Assembly: GCA_038380435.1 (NCBI GenBank)
Contig: JAWZYU010000004.1
Span: 23,286,001-23,350,000, forward strand
DNA from: Ryuthela nishihirai
Taxonomy: Eukaryota; Arthropoda; Arachnida; Araneae; Heptathelidae
Reading direction: 5' to 3'
Length of the DNA: 64,000 nt
In this document: positions 1-11,404 of the stretch, one piece after another
Position numbering within the stretch: position 1 is the first letter of the stretch
Layout: the number at the start of each line of letters is the position of its first letter
Program-made: the position numbers and the translations under genes
Notes under the pieces: generated by a model
Told to the model about the DNA's origin: nothing
Databases searched by the model: none
The model's input: the letters and a program-made list of their open reading frames with translations, nothing else

Positions 1-1374
1 TCTTTTTCTTGGAGCAGAAACTAATTTAATTCTGCTGGTCAATGGATATCTGCATGTGACAGATAAATCTAACTCATAGAAAGTTTGGATTATTCTTGAA
101 ATGTTTCCCTGTGCATTGTTCCAAATGAAAGGAGAAGAAGGCAAAGAAATAGTTCGATATTGATTAATCAATAACACCAACAACAATGTCAGCATAAATC
201 CAGCTCTTCCATTGTGAATATTTATCTTTGGCAATCATTGTCGTATTTATCCGTGAAATCCTCATCTCGTATCAACTGCTCCTTGTTGCTGAGTTATTAG
301 CAAGCCTTTAGAATCCTGGGTGTGGATTTTTTAAAGTTTTTTCTAGAAAATCGGTTGCTTCACTGTAAACAAGGAAATATTTAAAAGCAATTGCTTTCTA
401 TAGGAAAATTCCACCATCCACGAAAACGCAATTCGATTTCAAATTCTGTTTGGAGTTTGTAAATATCTGATGTAGAAACCGATCGTGTGGTAAAACCGTG
501 AAGTCAACGAAGAACCGCGGAGCAAAACGTTCTCTTTACTCCATCGGCTAATCAACGTTTGTACATAGGATTGATGGGGAATTTTTCTTATGGCGGAGCA
601 AGTTTTTCTTCTAGAATATGTTACGCATTAATCGTCGCAAAAACAGGGTCTGGAAATATTTTGAATATTTATTAGAAGTTTGATTTATATAGATTTTGGA
701 AAAGATAACTGATACTGAATGTGACAAATGTTTTTGTGTTCCAAGAACAGCCGATACCTACAACGGCTCTATCTAAAAAGTAGGGAATGTTGTTCCTAAA
801 ATATTGTTACTGTATTGACACTTTAAAGTGTACTAATTAAATCAAAAATAGCTAATTTTGTAAAATCTTGTTAAATGCTGAAGCAAATTATTGTAAAGAA
901 TAAAGATACGTATAATTAAATGTGGTTAAAGTGTAGTACGTGTTATTCTTTCCGACTGATCCACAGTAGAGTAATCCACTGAGCAGAGCAAGAGTGCCAA
1001 CGTGAAGTGTAGCAGCAAAGATATTTACACTCTGAGCTAGCCAAACAAACGTGGGGCTCGTGGGCATTGTGTCCAATGAAGGATGACCTAAGAATGCACG
1101 AGCGACGGTCCTTGTTTGACCGAGTCGCAGAGGTAGAGTCTCTCTTAACTTCCTCTTGCCTTCTTCCCACGCTGCTTGTCCAGTTCAAGTGATCTGCTGG
1201 AGGGATGAGGGAGCGCATCCCAGAAGTTGCCAATTCACCTCACTTTGCTGCTATATTCTTCTGAAGCTCTTTCTTGTATTTCAGCCAGGAAATCATGGCT
1301 CCAGATTGTCTGTTGACAACAGGTGAACGCCTGATCCTTATACATGTGACGTATTATGCATTGGAATGAGCCAT
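1..1374. other. No gene recognised; AT-rich DNA
   Basis: Only short open frames are present, and none has a recognisable motif. The stretch around 950-1330 is less AT-rich and could be old retroelement sequence, but I saw no repeat or domain to support that. Confidence 0.4.
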
Positions 1375-3500
1375 TTATGTGACGAGGGGGGGGGGATGTA
1401 CTTAATAAACTGGCTTCTCAGTATATAAGACAGGATAAGAACTATATAGGAACTATCGCAGTGAGACAGGATAGATTCAGTCACCTGTCTCTAAAGATTT
1501 TACAACTGTCGCAGTCTGACAAGAATCGATTTACACAGATACATATCCGAAATAAATTGCAAAAATTTTGCCTACTCAAGAAAACTGTTCCTGAACGTTT
1601 TGCCGGAAGATATTAGGCCAATTTCCCATATGCAGCTATACCGTTTCTGAACCGTACGTCGAGAATTGTGCCATTGGAATCCAGTGTGCATCAAAGTGTT
1701 CCTGAGTCTACATCAGCAGTAACGAGGTTTGGCTTCGAATGGAAGTGGCAGACCTACACACCGGTATCGGAGATGTAATTTTGGTTCTTAAATTTTGTGT
1801 TGCCAGCAGTCTTTTATGAAAATTTAAAATTTCAATTTATTTTAAATTAAGCAGGACATGTTTGTGATCTAAAGTAATATTATGTCTAAGAGTTCTGGTA
1901 TTAATAATTTAGGGGTGGAAGAAGATTTAAATTCAGAGTTTTTGCGGCTATATGATTATTACAGAAAATAACATGAATTCTTCAGTCGCTGAGGGGGAGA
2001 TTTTAGCTGGAAGTGCTTTCCCTGATCAGGCATCAGTGCAAGCTGCTGGTTTTCACATTAAAATGATCTGCCTTTAGAAACAAAATCAGAAAGAGCTAAG
2101 ATTAAGAGAAATGGACAATGAGAGGTTTAAAATGGAAATAAAAAAAGAGATATTGCACTAGCAAGGATCTCTGCTGACAATGGGCTGAGAGCTAGCAGTG
2201 AGGAGAGCAGTCAGAAAGCATATGGCAGCATTATTCGAACAGTATGCGAAATGATATGGCAAATCCTCCTCCTAGTATTGAACAAATTCGAAAGTATTTT
2301 AAGAGGGCTGAGAAAATCCAATTTCATCTCCAGTAATAAATTTGCTAGAACACAAGAATAACATAGGCAGAAATTTTATAAAGTCAGCAGACAGCTATAT
2401 ACCCACACAGCCAGGACACCTTACCCAGCAGCTAAAAATTTATAAAACATAGATCACAAAGTTGCGCCTACTTTTAGGACAAGCTATGAAGCATATGTAA
2501 GGAAGTGTTATGATTGCGACTCCACTTCACATTTATATAAGGAATGTCCGAAAAGACGCACTCAGATTCAAACACAGGAGTTAAGAGTAAGAGAAGCGGA
2601 AATTAATCAACCAACAGCTACAATATCAAGAGTTTCCGGTTTGCATACAACTCTTGTACAAAACCAAAGTAATTTAGATTCCTCTTTCAAAATTAATAAG
2701 TTTCAAGAAATCACTGTAAAGTTAGGTAAGGATAAGATTATAGGTATTCTTGATACTGATTCTCAAATTTGTGTGATTAATCCAAATTTGGTTCCTTTGA
2801 AGTACCTAAAACCATCAGAAAAAAAAATCTTGATGGCGTCTTTGGCCACACTGTACCGGCCGATATAATTAAGCTAAGTTCACAATTGCGGCAATTAACA
2901 GGAAAAAGTAGTAGAAACTTTATATGTAGTCACTCCAAGGTTACGTAGCACATTGTTAAATCGAGAAACTTCTAGGCGTTTATGTGAACATACTAGTTTT
3001 AAGTGTCTTGTTAAAGTAAATGAGTTAAAATGTGGTAATAACTATACAGTAATGAAAATATCTGTGTAGATGGTAAGAGCATGATAAGTAATAAAAAGAA
3101 TGATGCTAATAATATAACTAGCTGTAAAAAATTAAATGATAGTATGTAAAAAGAAACAATGAAGGTAAAATTAAGAAAATTGAGAATAGTAAAATAAATT
3201 ATTTGCTGAATGATATCATAGCCAATGATATCAAAGACACTGCTGTTGGCATTCCACAAGAGAATAACAAACAGAAATAATTATTCAGTCCGCCTGATTA
3301 CATATCAGAAATACCGAACCAATACTTAGTTAACCTGAGTGATAGGAATAATATTATATCAACTTGTTCCGAAAGCATGCAACAAGATAAGAACATCAGA
3401 GAACTGCTAAGACTCTGGCTGCAGCATTTGAAGATATAAACGGGACAAAAATCGATATATTAAAAATAGATTTACTCAAAATAATTTATTATCACAGAGC
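1375..3500 (+). mobile_element. Degenerate Gypsy-like LTR retrotransposon remnant
   Basis: A TATA-containing leader (near 1420) is followed by a decayed gag-like stretch from about 1880. Then come a CCHC zinc knuckle (2506-2547) and a retropepsin-like segment in the same frame. This gag-knuckle-protease order is that of LTR retrotransposons. No reverse transcriptase or integrase is readable after 2868, and I could not match a pair of LTRs, so the outer limits are estimates. Stop codons upstream of the knuckle show that the copy is dead. Confidence 0.55.
2446..2868 (+). pseudogene. Gag zinc knuckle plus retropepsin-like fragment
   Basis: One open frame runs from about 2446 to a stop at 2866-2868. 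It contains a C-x2-C-x4-H-x4-C knuckle (CYDCDSTSHLYKEC), the nucleic-acid-binding motif at the end of retroelement Gag. About 75 codons later comes a stretch around ILDTDSQICVINP, which resembles the start of a retroviral-type aspartic protease. The usual catalytic D-[TS]-G is D-T-D here, so the glycine after the catalytic pair is lost and the enzyme would be inactive. The frame stops before the rest of the protease fold. It has no good ATG of its own, as expected for an internal piece of a Gag-Pol polyprotein. The family (Gypsy versus BEL) is uncertain. Confidence 0.6.
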
Positions 3501-3719
3501 AAAAATTACTGAACAAGCCGTAGACCAATTCAATCAATCAAAATACTTTATTTTCAACACATTAGACCAGGGGCGTAGCCAAGGGCTGTGGTTGGGGGAG
3601 AGAGAGCAATAATTTTCCAACTTGGATATCAAATTTGACCAACTGAGAAAATAGCACTTTCATATAAATTTTGTCTCTGTCAGGGATATACACATATTTT
3701 CGCTCCGGAGGGGGGGGGG

Positions 3720-4450
3720 GGACATTTTCACGCCTTACCTTAATTTTTGCAAAGGGACTTCGAGTTTTTGGAAACTAGCCTTAATTTAACAGTAAAAATT
3801 CGAATTTTTACTTCACTAAATTTGCCAAGTCCTTAATTGCACAAATAAATCCCAATTTACACACTAACCGGCATTTTACCAATGGCTTCGAATTTCGCCA
3901 ACTTCCCTATTTTTGCCAACAAGCCATAATTTTGCAGAAAAAAAATGAATGAATTTTGCCAAATCACTTTGTTTTTTCGCAACTCCCCTAGATTTTGCCC
4001 GCTCTCCTTAATATAACACAAACCAATCGCAATTTCTACAACTTGCCTGTATTCTACCAAGTGCATTCGAATTTTGCCAACTGCTCTAGATTTTGCCATC
4101 TCTCCTTAATATCACAAAATCAATCCCAATTTTCACAACTCGCCTGTATTTTACCAGGTGGATTCGAATTTTGCCAACTACCCTAGATTTTGTCAAGTTG
4201 CCTCGATTTTGCCAACTTCCCTAGATTTGGTCAACTGCCCTAGATTTTGCCAAGTTGTCCCGATTTTACCAATTCACCTTAATTTCACAAAACCAAACCC
4301 AATTTTCACAACTCGCCTGTAATTTGCCAAGTGGATTAGAATTTTGCTAACTACCTTAGATTTTGACAACTCGCTGCAATTTTACAGAAAACAAATCCTA
4401 ATTTTTACATATTTCCATAATTTGCGAACTATAACTAATTTTACACTTAC
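3720..4450. repeat. Degenerate ~100-bp minisatellite with shorter subrepeats
   Basis: Units carrying the phrases CCTTAAT, CCCAATTTTCACAACT, CGCCTGTA and CCAAGTGGATT recur near 4006, 4106 and 4269. The first spacing is 100 bp and the second about 163 bp. Inside and between units a ~21-bp motif like ATTTTGCCAACTNCCCTAG is repeated many times. Open frames here (for example 3857-4099) come from the repeat and are not genes. Confidence 0.75.
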
Positions 4451-4925
4451 GTCAACAAAACATTACGTCGTACTTAATTCTTTGATTAATCTATGAAAAT
4501 TACATTTCTCCTATTAATATTAAAATCACAAAGTTATACTACAGTTTGCATCACGTGACTTATGACTTTATCAAAGTTAGCCCTTTGAGTAGCGGCGTAA
4601 GCAACGGCATAAGGCCATAAATTTAAAGTGTTTTGTCCTATGTTTTCAAAAGTACAAGATTTTGGAGTGAAATATTACACCTTGGATCCTACGATGCAAT
4701 AAATTTTATTTTTTCCACAGATTTTTCATTGCGAATTCAATTAAATAAAGGTTAAACTAAATATAGAAGTTAAAAAAAGCCAAACGTTTTCAAATTGAAA
4801 AAAAAATACTCCTTAAGGTTGACGATTTTTGTAGAAATTAACCAAAAAAAAAAAATCAACTTCTCCTTAACTGGAAGATTATTACAACAAACAGCTTAAG
4901 CAAAAACTAGTAAGTGTTACTGTAA

Positions 4926-4979
4926 GTTCGCACATTGGTCACCAGATGGCCTCTACCATCTGGTGGCCAATGTGCGAAC
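4926..4979. repeat. 24-bp-stem perfect-type hairpin
   Basis: 4926-4949 is the reverse complement of 4956-4979 with one mismatch, around a 6-nt loop (CCTCTA). The sequence just after it (GCGAACTAGTCGGAACAGG) recurs almost unchanged near 36563, beside the second 2.7-kb hAT copy, so it belongs to a repeat family. Confidence 0.85.
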
Positions 4980-5127
4980 TAGTCGGAACAGGTTTTTTTC
5001 GCATTTTAAGGCTTAATCAACAGGCAATGTCCTAGAGGTGGCAGTGAACAGAGACTTCAAGCAGATACTATTACAGAACAGATTTCTTTGAATTAGCACT
5101 ATGTGTGTGACATTGCAACTACAATTC

Positions 5128-5135
5128 GTCTAAAC
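5128..5135. repeat. Left 8-bp target duplication of hAT element
   Basis: GTCTAAAC, repeated exactly at 8348-8355, immediately outside the inverted termini. Confidence 0.85.
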
Positions 5136-5301
5136 CATAGATTCCCAACGGGGCGATACCGCCCCCCAGTGGGCGCTGGAGCCTTCCATGGGGGCGGTAG
5201 CGGATACAGAGGCAAATGGGGGGCGTTGAGGCAGTCAAAAGGGGCGGTCAAATAAATAAATAAATTTAATGGAATTTTCTGTGACAACCTTTTTATCTCT
5301 T

Positions 5302-5769
5302 CTATTCTGTGGTGTCTTCCTGGTGATTCTGGTCATCCACTACCTCATCCGTCATGTACAGCTTTTCAACTGCAGCTTGGACAATAAGTTCCCTGCTACC
5401 GCCTACTAGCGTACTGGTACGTCTGAAGTCGACTGAGATGCTTTCAAAAGTTCTCTTCAAGATCACAGATTGGATATAAGCTTCAATATGTTTTCCCACT
5501 CCAAGTCGCTTTGAGTATGCTTTATGATACGTAGTTACAATACCATCCCACGTCAGATCATAAGGTATAATATTAACATTACACTTGTTAATTAGGCTCA
5601 ACTCATTAGCCAGCAGATCATACTCCCTCTTCTTTTCAACCTCTACTGTCTGCAGGTTATCCTGAGATGTTATTCTTACTTCAATAATTGTAATCTCATT
5701 CAATACCTTAACATGCACTACTATATCAAGCTTATTATGTTGGACATGTGTGTTCGTCCTGATAGGCAA
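5302..5769 (-). pseudogene. Restriction-like endonuclease (LINE C-terminal) fragment, open frame
   Basis: This 155-residue open frame is antisense to the transposase. Near its start is HNKLDIVV followed about 20 residues later by IEV, then a basic helix (EKKREYDLL) and an INKCNVNIIPYDLTWDG stretch. This order resembles the PD-(D/E)xK restriction-like endonuclease at the C terminus of R2/R4/NeSL-type LINEs, where D and E-x-K/V residues bind metal. No reverse transcriptase precedes it in the minus direction: sequence above 5770 is AT-rich and empty. It is therefore either a truncated LINE 3' end caught inside the hAT element or a carried gene. It is uninterrupted while the neighbouring transposase is frameshifted, which is odd. 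The assignment is by motif impression only. Confidence 0.45.
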
Positions 5770-6296
5770 ATCAACCTTGATGCAATAATAATATAATAAT
5801 AATAAATTTATTATATTTAATATTTTTTTATAATTATTTTTTTAATATAACAAACTACTTTGAAAATACCTGTTTTCATGAATAAATATTTTATCTAGCT
5901 ATGTAAATTATCTTATTGTTATCGCGTTAATAAGCATTTTTAAATTAGCATTAGGTATACCTATACCTAATTAGTTTTAGTTTAGAATAGATTTACGGTG
6001 ACAAGTCATTGCAAGTTGGTAGGCAAACACGCGGTTCATGCAATTTAACATGTTTCGACAAGAATATGGGAGCTTGAAATGACTTGTTTACGGAGCAAGT
6101 GCGCCGGAATCGCAAACATATAAGTTAATGCGTGCACAAAATCAAATCTATAAAAGCGATAGCTCTAGGAATGTTTTATTATTTTTATGTGCTTCGCCGT
6201 GATAAATAGTCGTGAGTGATAAGTGTTAGAAGTCATTATAAACATTATTTTTATAACTATTTATAAATCTGTTGAGAAGTTAATTTGTATTTGAAA

Positions 6297-8054
6297 ATGT
6301 CTGAATCTACATCTAAAAAGAAATGCCGCCAGTACAGTATTGAGTATTTGAAATATGGATTTACGTACTCTCCTACAAACCAATCATTACCTATGTGTTT
6401 AATTTGCCGGAAAGTTTTTTCAAATGAAGCTATGAAACCTTCTAGGCTACAAGAGCATATAAATAAAATGCATGCTGATAAGAAGAACAAAGATTTATCC
6501 TATTTTCAAGAACTGGAAAGCAATATTTAAAACAGCCAACTATGTCAAACCTTTTTGCGTCGTCTTCTAAACAAGATGATGATGGACTACGAGCCTCATA
6601 TAACGTTTCATTGTTAATCGCAAAAACAGGAAAACCACACACAATTGGCGAGGAATTAATTTTGCCGGCAGTCAAAGAGATATTAGAAACTGTTCTTCAT
6701 CATGAGACACCGTCAGATATCATCAAAAAAATTCCTCTCAGGTAATAATTCAGTGCAAAGAAGAATAGATGAAATGGCAAAAGACGTTGAAATATCATTA
6801 TTGCAAATTTTCCATTCAACTCGATGAATCAACTCTACCAAATAACGAAGCTCTACTCTTATCATACGTACGATTTATAAAAGAAAAAATTCATGAAGAG
6901 TTATTATTTGCTAAAAATTTGGAATCTGATACAAAGGGAGAATCTATATTTAATACCATGCAAAAGTTTTTTCAAGAGAAAGAAATTCCTATTTGCAATA
7001 TTTTGTCTGCTGCTACTGATGGTGCTCCAGCAATGACAGGGCGTATTAAGGGTTTCATAGCGCATTTGAAACAAGCAGTACCAAATGTACTCGCTGTACA
7101 TTGTATTATTCATCGTCAGCATTTGGTTGCAAAAGATTTGAATGAACGTCTGCATACGTCGCTCCATTACGTTATTAAAGCAATCAATAAGATTAGAAGC
7201 AATTCATTGAATGACCGATTATTTGGTAAGCTTTGTAATGAAAATGATGAAGATTACAATCACTTGCTGCTGCACACAGAAGTACGTTGGCTCTCTAAAG
7301 GTGTTTGTCTGAATCGTTTTTCCAATCTGTTTGACTCAGTACTGGACTTTCTTGAAGACAGAGACGAAAAATTGCGCGAAAACCTGATTACGTCAAAAAA
7401 TGACATCGCTTATTTGACAGATCTGTTTAAAATATTTAACAAGTTAATTTACAATTGCAAGGTGATGAGTTGAATTTAATTAAAACAAAAAACGTCATAG
7501 CTGCTTTTGCGGGAAAACTTCTTCTATTCAAACGAAATCTAGGTAAAGGTGAATACAACCACTTTTCCACATTATCAGCAGTCTCTGCAAAACCGGAAGA
7601 TTTACTTACTTACTGCCAACACTTGGAAGTTCTTCATGTTGATTTTACGGAGCGTTTCCAAGATATTTTAAACATGAATATACCGAGTTGGGTTTTAGAT
7701 CCTTTCGCAAACACAGATACTGAAGAATCATCAAATTTGGAAGAGGAACTCTTAGAACTCACGACTAACGAAGTACTCAAAGTAAAATTCAAACATGGAT
7801 ACCAAGAGTTCTGGCTTCAAAAATCAATACCAGTTCTCTACCCTGGATTGTGGGCAATAGTACAGAAGTTTTTAATCGCATTTCCTTTCCTCCTATATGG
7901 CTGAGCGTGGATTCAGTGCAGTAGCTAATTACTGTCAAAGAAGAGGAACAGACTACACATCACTGGACGTGGCGATCTGCGATTGTTGTTAACGAAATTG
8001 GAACCCGAGATTAAAAAATTGTTAACACTCCACCAGCCTCAACCATCTCATTAA
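6297..8054 (+). pseudogene. hAT transposase, Buster/ZBED5-like, frameshifted
   Basis: Read across three or more frames, the region encodes a complete but broken hAT transposase. An N-terminal BED-type zinc finger has C-x2-C (CLICRKVF) followed by H-x4-H (HINKMH). A middle segment (6542-6745) follows, then the RNase H-like catalytic core (6769-7473) with the phrases LDESTLPNNEALLLSY, ATDGAPAMTGR and HCIIHRQHL. A W-L-S-K-G motif sits in an alpha-helical insertion (TEVRWLSKG). The C-terminal dimerisation region includes ERGFSAVANY near 7900. Breaks lie near 6530, 6745, 7470 and 7900. The start chosen is the ATG at 6297, just before the BED finger. Proteins of this type are often annotated as ZBED5 or FAM200-like. 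It cannot make an active enzyme as it stands. Confidence 0.85.
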
Positions 8055-8347
8055 TCTTTTTTATTTATTATTAATTTTGTGTTTATCTCATTATTTTTTA
8101 TTTCTTATTGATTCTGTGTTTATTTTTAAAAATTTTAATCAACAATTTTATTGTACATTTGGTTGTAGTTTTATTAATTTCTGCTTTATGATTTTTAATG
8201 GATAAATAAACAGGTAAATTAGGTACAGATAATATGCAACAATATTTTAATATTTCATATAAAATTAACTATTATGGACTAGGAGGCGTTGAAATTTTTG
8301 TTCTCTTCTAAAGGGGGCGATGGTCCAGAAAAGGTTGGGAATCACTG

Positions 8348-8355
8348 GTCTAAAC
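8348..8355. repeat. Right 8-bp target duplication of hAT element
   Basis: GTCTAAAC, identical to 5128-5135. Confidence 0.85.
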
Positions 8356-8451
8356 CACCGCCTCCTATATAAGACACTGTCTATTCGCGAAAAAAGCATG
8401 TTCCTTCTCAACGAAGTTTCATCCGATAGAGGGCACTGATCGCCTATGACA

Positions 8452-8556
8452 ACTAGAGGGCCTGTATAGTTAGAGTCTAACATCCTTAATCTTCTTTCAA
8501 CTGGACCACTTTGTAAAAGGGGCCTTAGCCTCTTTATCATCTGGTCCATGAACTAA
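8452..8556. mobile_element. Short hAT-end fragment sharing termini with the 2.7-kb hAT
   Basis: It begins with TAGAGGGCCTGTATAGTTAG, close to the terminus of the 26613-29324 element. A ~85-bp body ending in CTTTATCATCTGGTCC follows. The same block recurs at about 33636-33720 in the same orientation. Confidence 0.5.
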
Positions 8557-9055
8557 ATTATGCTGTGGATGCTGTATTTGCAGAGAGTAGGAACCAGCAC
8601 AGTGAAGTACCAGCAACCCTAGTAGTTGGCAACCTGGCTTTTGGCCGCCTGAAAGCGGAAGGTGTTCGAATTGGCAGAAGCAGAGCAATCAGTGCTTAGT
8701 CGTAGTTAAGAGTGTGGTGTGGAGAGAGAGTAAAGTGAGAGGTTTTAGATTGAAAATGCGATTTTAGATGAATTTGTGTAGTCAAACATGTATGTAGGGT
8801 AGCAAAGCCAGTTAAGTGTGAAGAAGGTTCAGAGGGGGAAGGAAATAGGTGGGGTAGAAGGTGTTGGGGTGTTTTATGATCAGAGAAAATTCTGGAAGTA
8901 CTGAGTAAAAATTATTTGAATGTCGGGAGGTTGTGCGTTCACATAGGTTAACAATGAGTTAGTAGGAACCTTGGCAGGAAAGTAAGCAATGGGACAGAAA
9001 TTTCAAATAGGCTTAGAGTGATAGGCAAAAAATACCTAAAAATGTAAAAAAAAAA
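8557..9055. other. No gene recognised
   Basis: The plus strand is G-rich, as in the LINE 3' region to the right, but has no open frame or motif. It may be part of the LINE 3' non-coding tail, or the DNA it inserted into. Confidence 0.35.
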
Positions 9056-9594
9056 TTTTTTTTAAATATTATTATTTTCTTTTCTAGGTGGGTGAAGTCA
9101 GGGGTTCCTAAAAAAGAGTAGAAATAAGGGTGGGGGTGGGGTGTAATACCAAAATCATGTGGTATAAAATCAAAACAGAAAATACAGTTAGTTAGGTGAA
9201 AATAGGATTAAAATTCAATCCAATGAGCAATTTGGCATGAAGGGAGAGTAAATTTCTCAGGGAAGAATTAGTTTGCTGATGTTGATGTAGAGGTGTGAAA
9301 AGTTGATTTGTTATAGGGTGTGGATAGGGGGTTGAAGCAGATATGTAACTCTCAATAAGTGTGAATAGTCAAACATGAATTGATACAGTTTAAAACTTCC
9401 TTTAAAAATTCAACTGTAGTTTCACATTTGAAGTATTCGTGCAAATGCGTGTCCAAAATGCATCTTTTTTGTCCTTATTTGGATCTTTTTGTTCTTATGG
9501 ATCTGTTTGGCATCTGGGTCTTTTTAGTTGTCCAAAGGATCTTTTTAGTACAAGAAAGGAAGGTAGTGGGAGACAGTGTATAGATGCTGGATGT

Positions 9595-9978
9595 TCATAA
9601 GAATTTACCAGTGCTTTGGATGTAGTGTGCAAGGGCTTTATAGTGAGATTTTGATTGTTTGTGAGTAAGATTTAGGATGGTCTGTGGGGTAAATGTGATG
9701 ACTCCAAGTGTAGCAAGTTTGTGATAGTGGGTGTGTTTTTGTGTGTTGTAAATTTTGAAGTGTAGGAGAAAGTGTGGGATGTCCTCTATCACTTGGCAGG
9801 TGGGGCAGAGGGCAGAAGGTGTTTTGTTCATCATAAAAAGGTCCTTGTTTATATTTTCTCTGCCAGTGCAGAGTCTATGTATGGCAGTTTGGGCTCTTAT
9901 GGGTAGGAAGTCCAGATGTAGAGTGTGTGGGGAGGGTGCAATAGTTGCTCTAAATGTGTATTTTTCTGCTGTGAGTTG
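9595..9978 (-). pseudogene. LINE ORF2 C-terminal region (after RNase H)
   Basis: This is the last ~125 codons of the LINE polyprotein. It contains RAQTAIHRLCTGR and then a zinc-binding module, CPTCQVIEDIPHFLLHF. In related LINEs this reads C-x2-C-x7-8-H-x4-C, and the final Cys is Phe here. The frame continues directly from the RNase H at 25184-25720 once the 15.2-kb insertion and one copy of its 6-bp target duplication are ignored, so this exon-like piece was separated by that insertion. The LINE is also broken elsewhere and is dead. Confidence 0.75.
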
Positions 9979-9984
9979 GGCCGA
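9979..9984. repeat. Left 6-bp target duplication of palindromic element
   Basis: GGCCGA, repeated exactly at 25178-25183. Confidence 0.85.
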
Positions 9985-10120
9985 AGTAGTATCATCACAT
10001 TCCACGGATCCCCACTAGTGCTTTCATCCCTATGACGTCAGCGGCCACGCCCATTTCCGCCCCTCCCCCTATGACGTAACATGACGTAATCATTACGTAA
10101 CCGGCCACGCCCTCTTATTC
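9985..10120. promoter_or_regulatory. Left terminal cluster of CRE-like and GC/CACCC-box motifs
   Basis: TGACGTCA at 10033-10040 is followed by several TGACGTAA/TTACGTAA variants and GGCCACGCCC boxes within 90 bp. The same cluster occurs at the right end and in the central block. Such ATF/CREB-like and Sp1/KLF-like sites are typical of promoter or replication-origin DNA in the terminal repeats of linear DNA viruses. The comparison is by analogy. Confidence 0.5.
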
Positions 10121-10136
10121 ATAATTCCCCCCCCCC

Positions 10137-10420
10137 CAGTGGCGCCGTCTGTTGACAGTGAGAAGTACTATTTCCCCAAAAAAAAACTATTTTTATTCTA
10201 ATTCTTCGTTTTTTGATTTCCCTCTTTATAAAAAATTCCTCCCCCCTTAAGAAAAAACCCCTGGCGTAATCTGGTGCCTGTGGGGAACACTAATTCCCCA
10301 AAAACCCTTATTTTAATTCTTTGATTTCCCTTCCTATTAAAAATTACTCCCCCTATTAAAAATTTCTTCCCCCTTATGAAAAAACCCTGGTACCATCTGT
10401 TGACAATGAAGAGTACGATT
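10137..10420. repeat. Subterminal ~125-bp iterons, left end
   Basis: Three degenerate units share the complement of GTCAACAGATGGCACCAG, near 10140, 10265 and 10385, each beside a ...GAGAAGTACTATTTTC-like phrase. They correspond to the units at 24712-25000 and 17466-17890. Confidence 0.65.
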
Positions 10421-11241
10421 TTCGGAAAAACCTTATTTTAACTCTAATTTCCGATTTTTCTTTATTTTGCCTCAATGGTTGACCTATATTTTAAGCCTTC
10501 CTGCAGACCCCCCGGTTGACCTTTTAAGCCCTACCTATAGTTTAAGCCCTCGGATCGGCTGATGCAAGACTCAGAATAATTGCATAGAAAGGGATGATAC
10601 AATTGTAACGCCTCACAGAAAATCAGGTCCCTAGTAATTAAACACTTACCAAAATTCTCTTCCCTTAAAAATTTAACAGGCTGCGTACAATCGGGAAAGT
10701 GCAACTGTGTATTCATCCGACATTTTACAAATCCGTTCAACTCTTTTTGAATGTCTAATGCAGATCTCAAATTGTAAATCAACTCGCAGTGTTGTATTTA
10801 TTCCTTAATAATTAAAACCCTTTGCTATTCATTTAGCCAGGACGACTAAACAATTCCTTTATAATTAAAATTCCCTGCTATTAAACTCCCTAGTAATTAA
10901 ACACTCATCAAAATTCCCTTACCTTTATTAAAAAAACCACCATACGGTTGAAATAAAACAGTTTTCTGTAGATGCGTTTTATCGAAAAAAAAAACTTCTT
11001 CCCGGTCAACGAGAGTCGAACGCGCTACCTCAGTCCCCAGCTTCATTCTGTCAACTCCTAACAAGAACCAACCTGCAAAGGAAAAGCCTCTGTTATTGGC
11101 ATTCCTGAAGTCGTACGTGGAGTTTCATCATGCACATACGTGTCCTCTTACCGGTCAGGTAGCATGATGCAATCGCCCCGGGAGGTTGAGTGTCCAGCGC
11201 TCAGTGTGATTAGTCATACGTTGTTGTTCTCTAAGGGTAGG

Positions 11242-11321
11242 TGACGTCACAGCAAGGGGAAAGTAACGTGGAGTGACCAGCGAGTGACACGTATCAGAAG
11301 GCTGAGCACTGTTTATATATA
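11242..11321 (+). promoter_or_regulatory. CRE + TATA promoter of histone-like frame (left arm)
   Basis: The palindrome TGACGTCA (11242-11249) lies about 63 bp upstream of a TATA box (TTTATATATA, 11312-11321). A start site 25-30 bp further on would leave a ~60-nt leader before the ATG at 11405. Confidence 0.5.
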
Positions 11322-11404
11322 CAGGGGACTTGTTAAGACATGAACATTCTACTCAGTGTTCTGTTGGTCTCTCGAGTTGTCATAGTTTTGAAGTCTCTGG
11401 CAGA

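Larger units (their letters stand above)
5136..8347 (+). mobile_element. hAT (Buster/ZBED5-like) DNA transposon, inactive
   Basis: The left end CATAGATTCCCAAC and the reverse complement of the right end, CAGTGATTCCCAAC, form hAT-type terminal inverted repeats of about 14 bp. Similar GC-rich sequence follows in both ends. A perfect 8-bp duplication GTCTAAAC flanks the 3,212-bp element, the length made by hAT transposases. It carries a broken transposase on the plus strand and an unrelated antisense open frame near the left end. Confidence 0.85.

Noticed and set aside
3720..4450. CRISPR-like regularly spaced repeats
   Set aside because: This is eukaryotic DNA. Repeats and spacers are not distinct, and units diverge as in an ordinary minisatellite.
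10801..10870. Arm segments as a separate gene near 10531-10782 (and 24313-24564)
   Set aside because: The 83-codon frame uses a TTG start and lies in the subterminal block, which is also repeated in the centre with a disrupted frame.
11340..11400. N-terminal extension of the histone-like frame from upstream starts
   Set aside because: The right-arm extension starts with TTG, and the position coincides with the predicted transcription start after the TATA box. The internal ATG is better.
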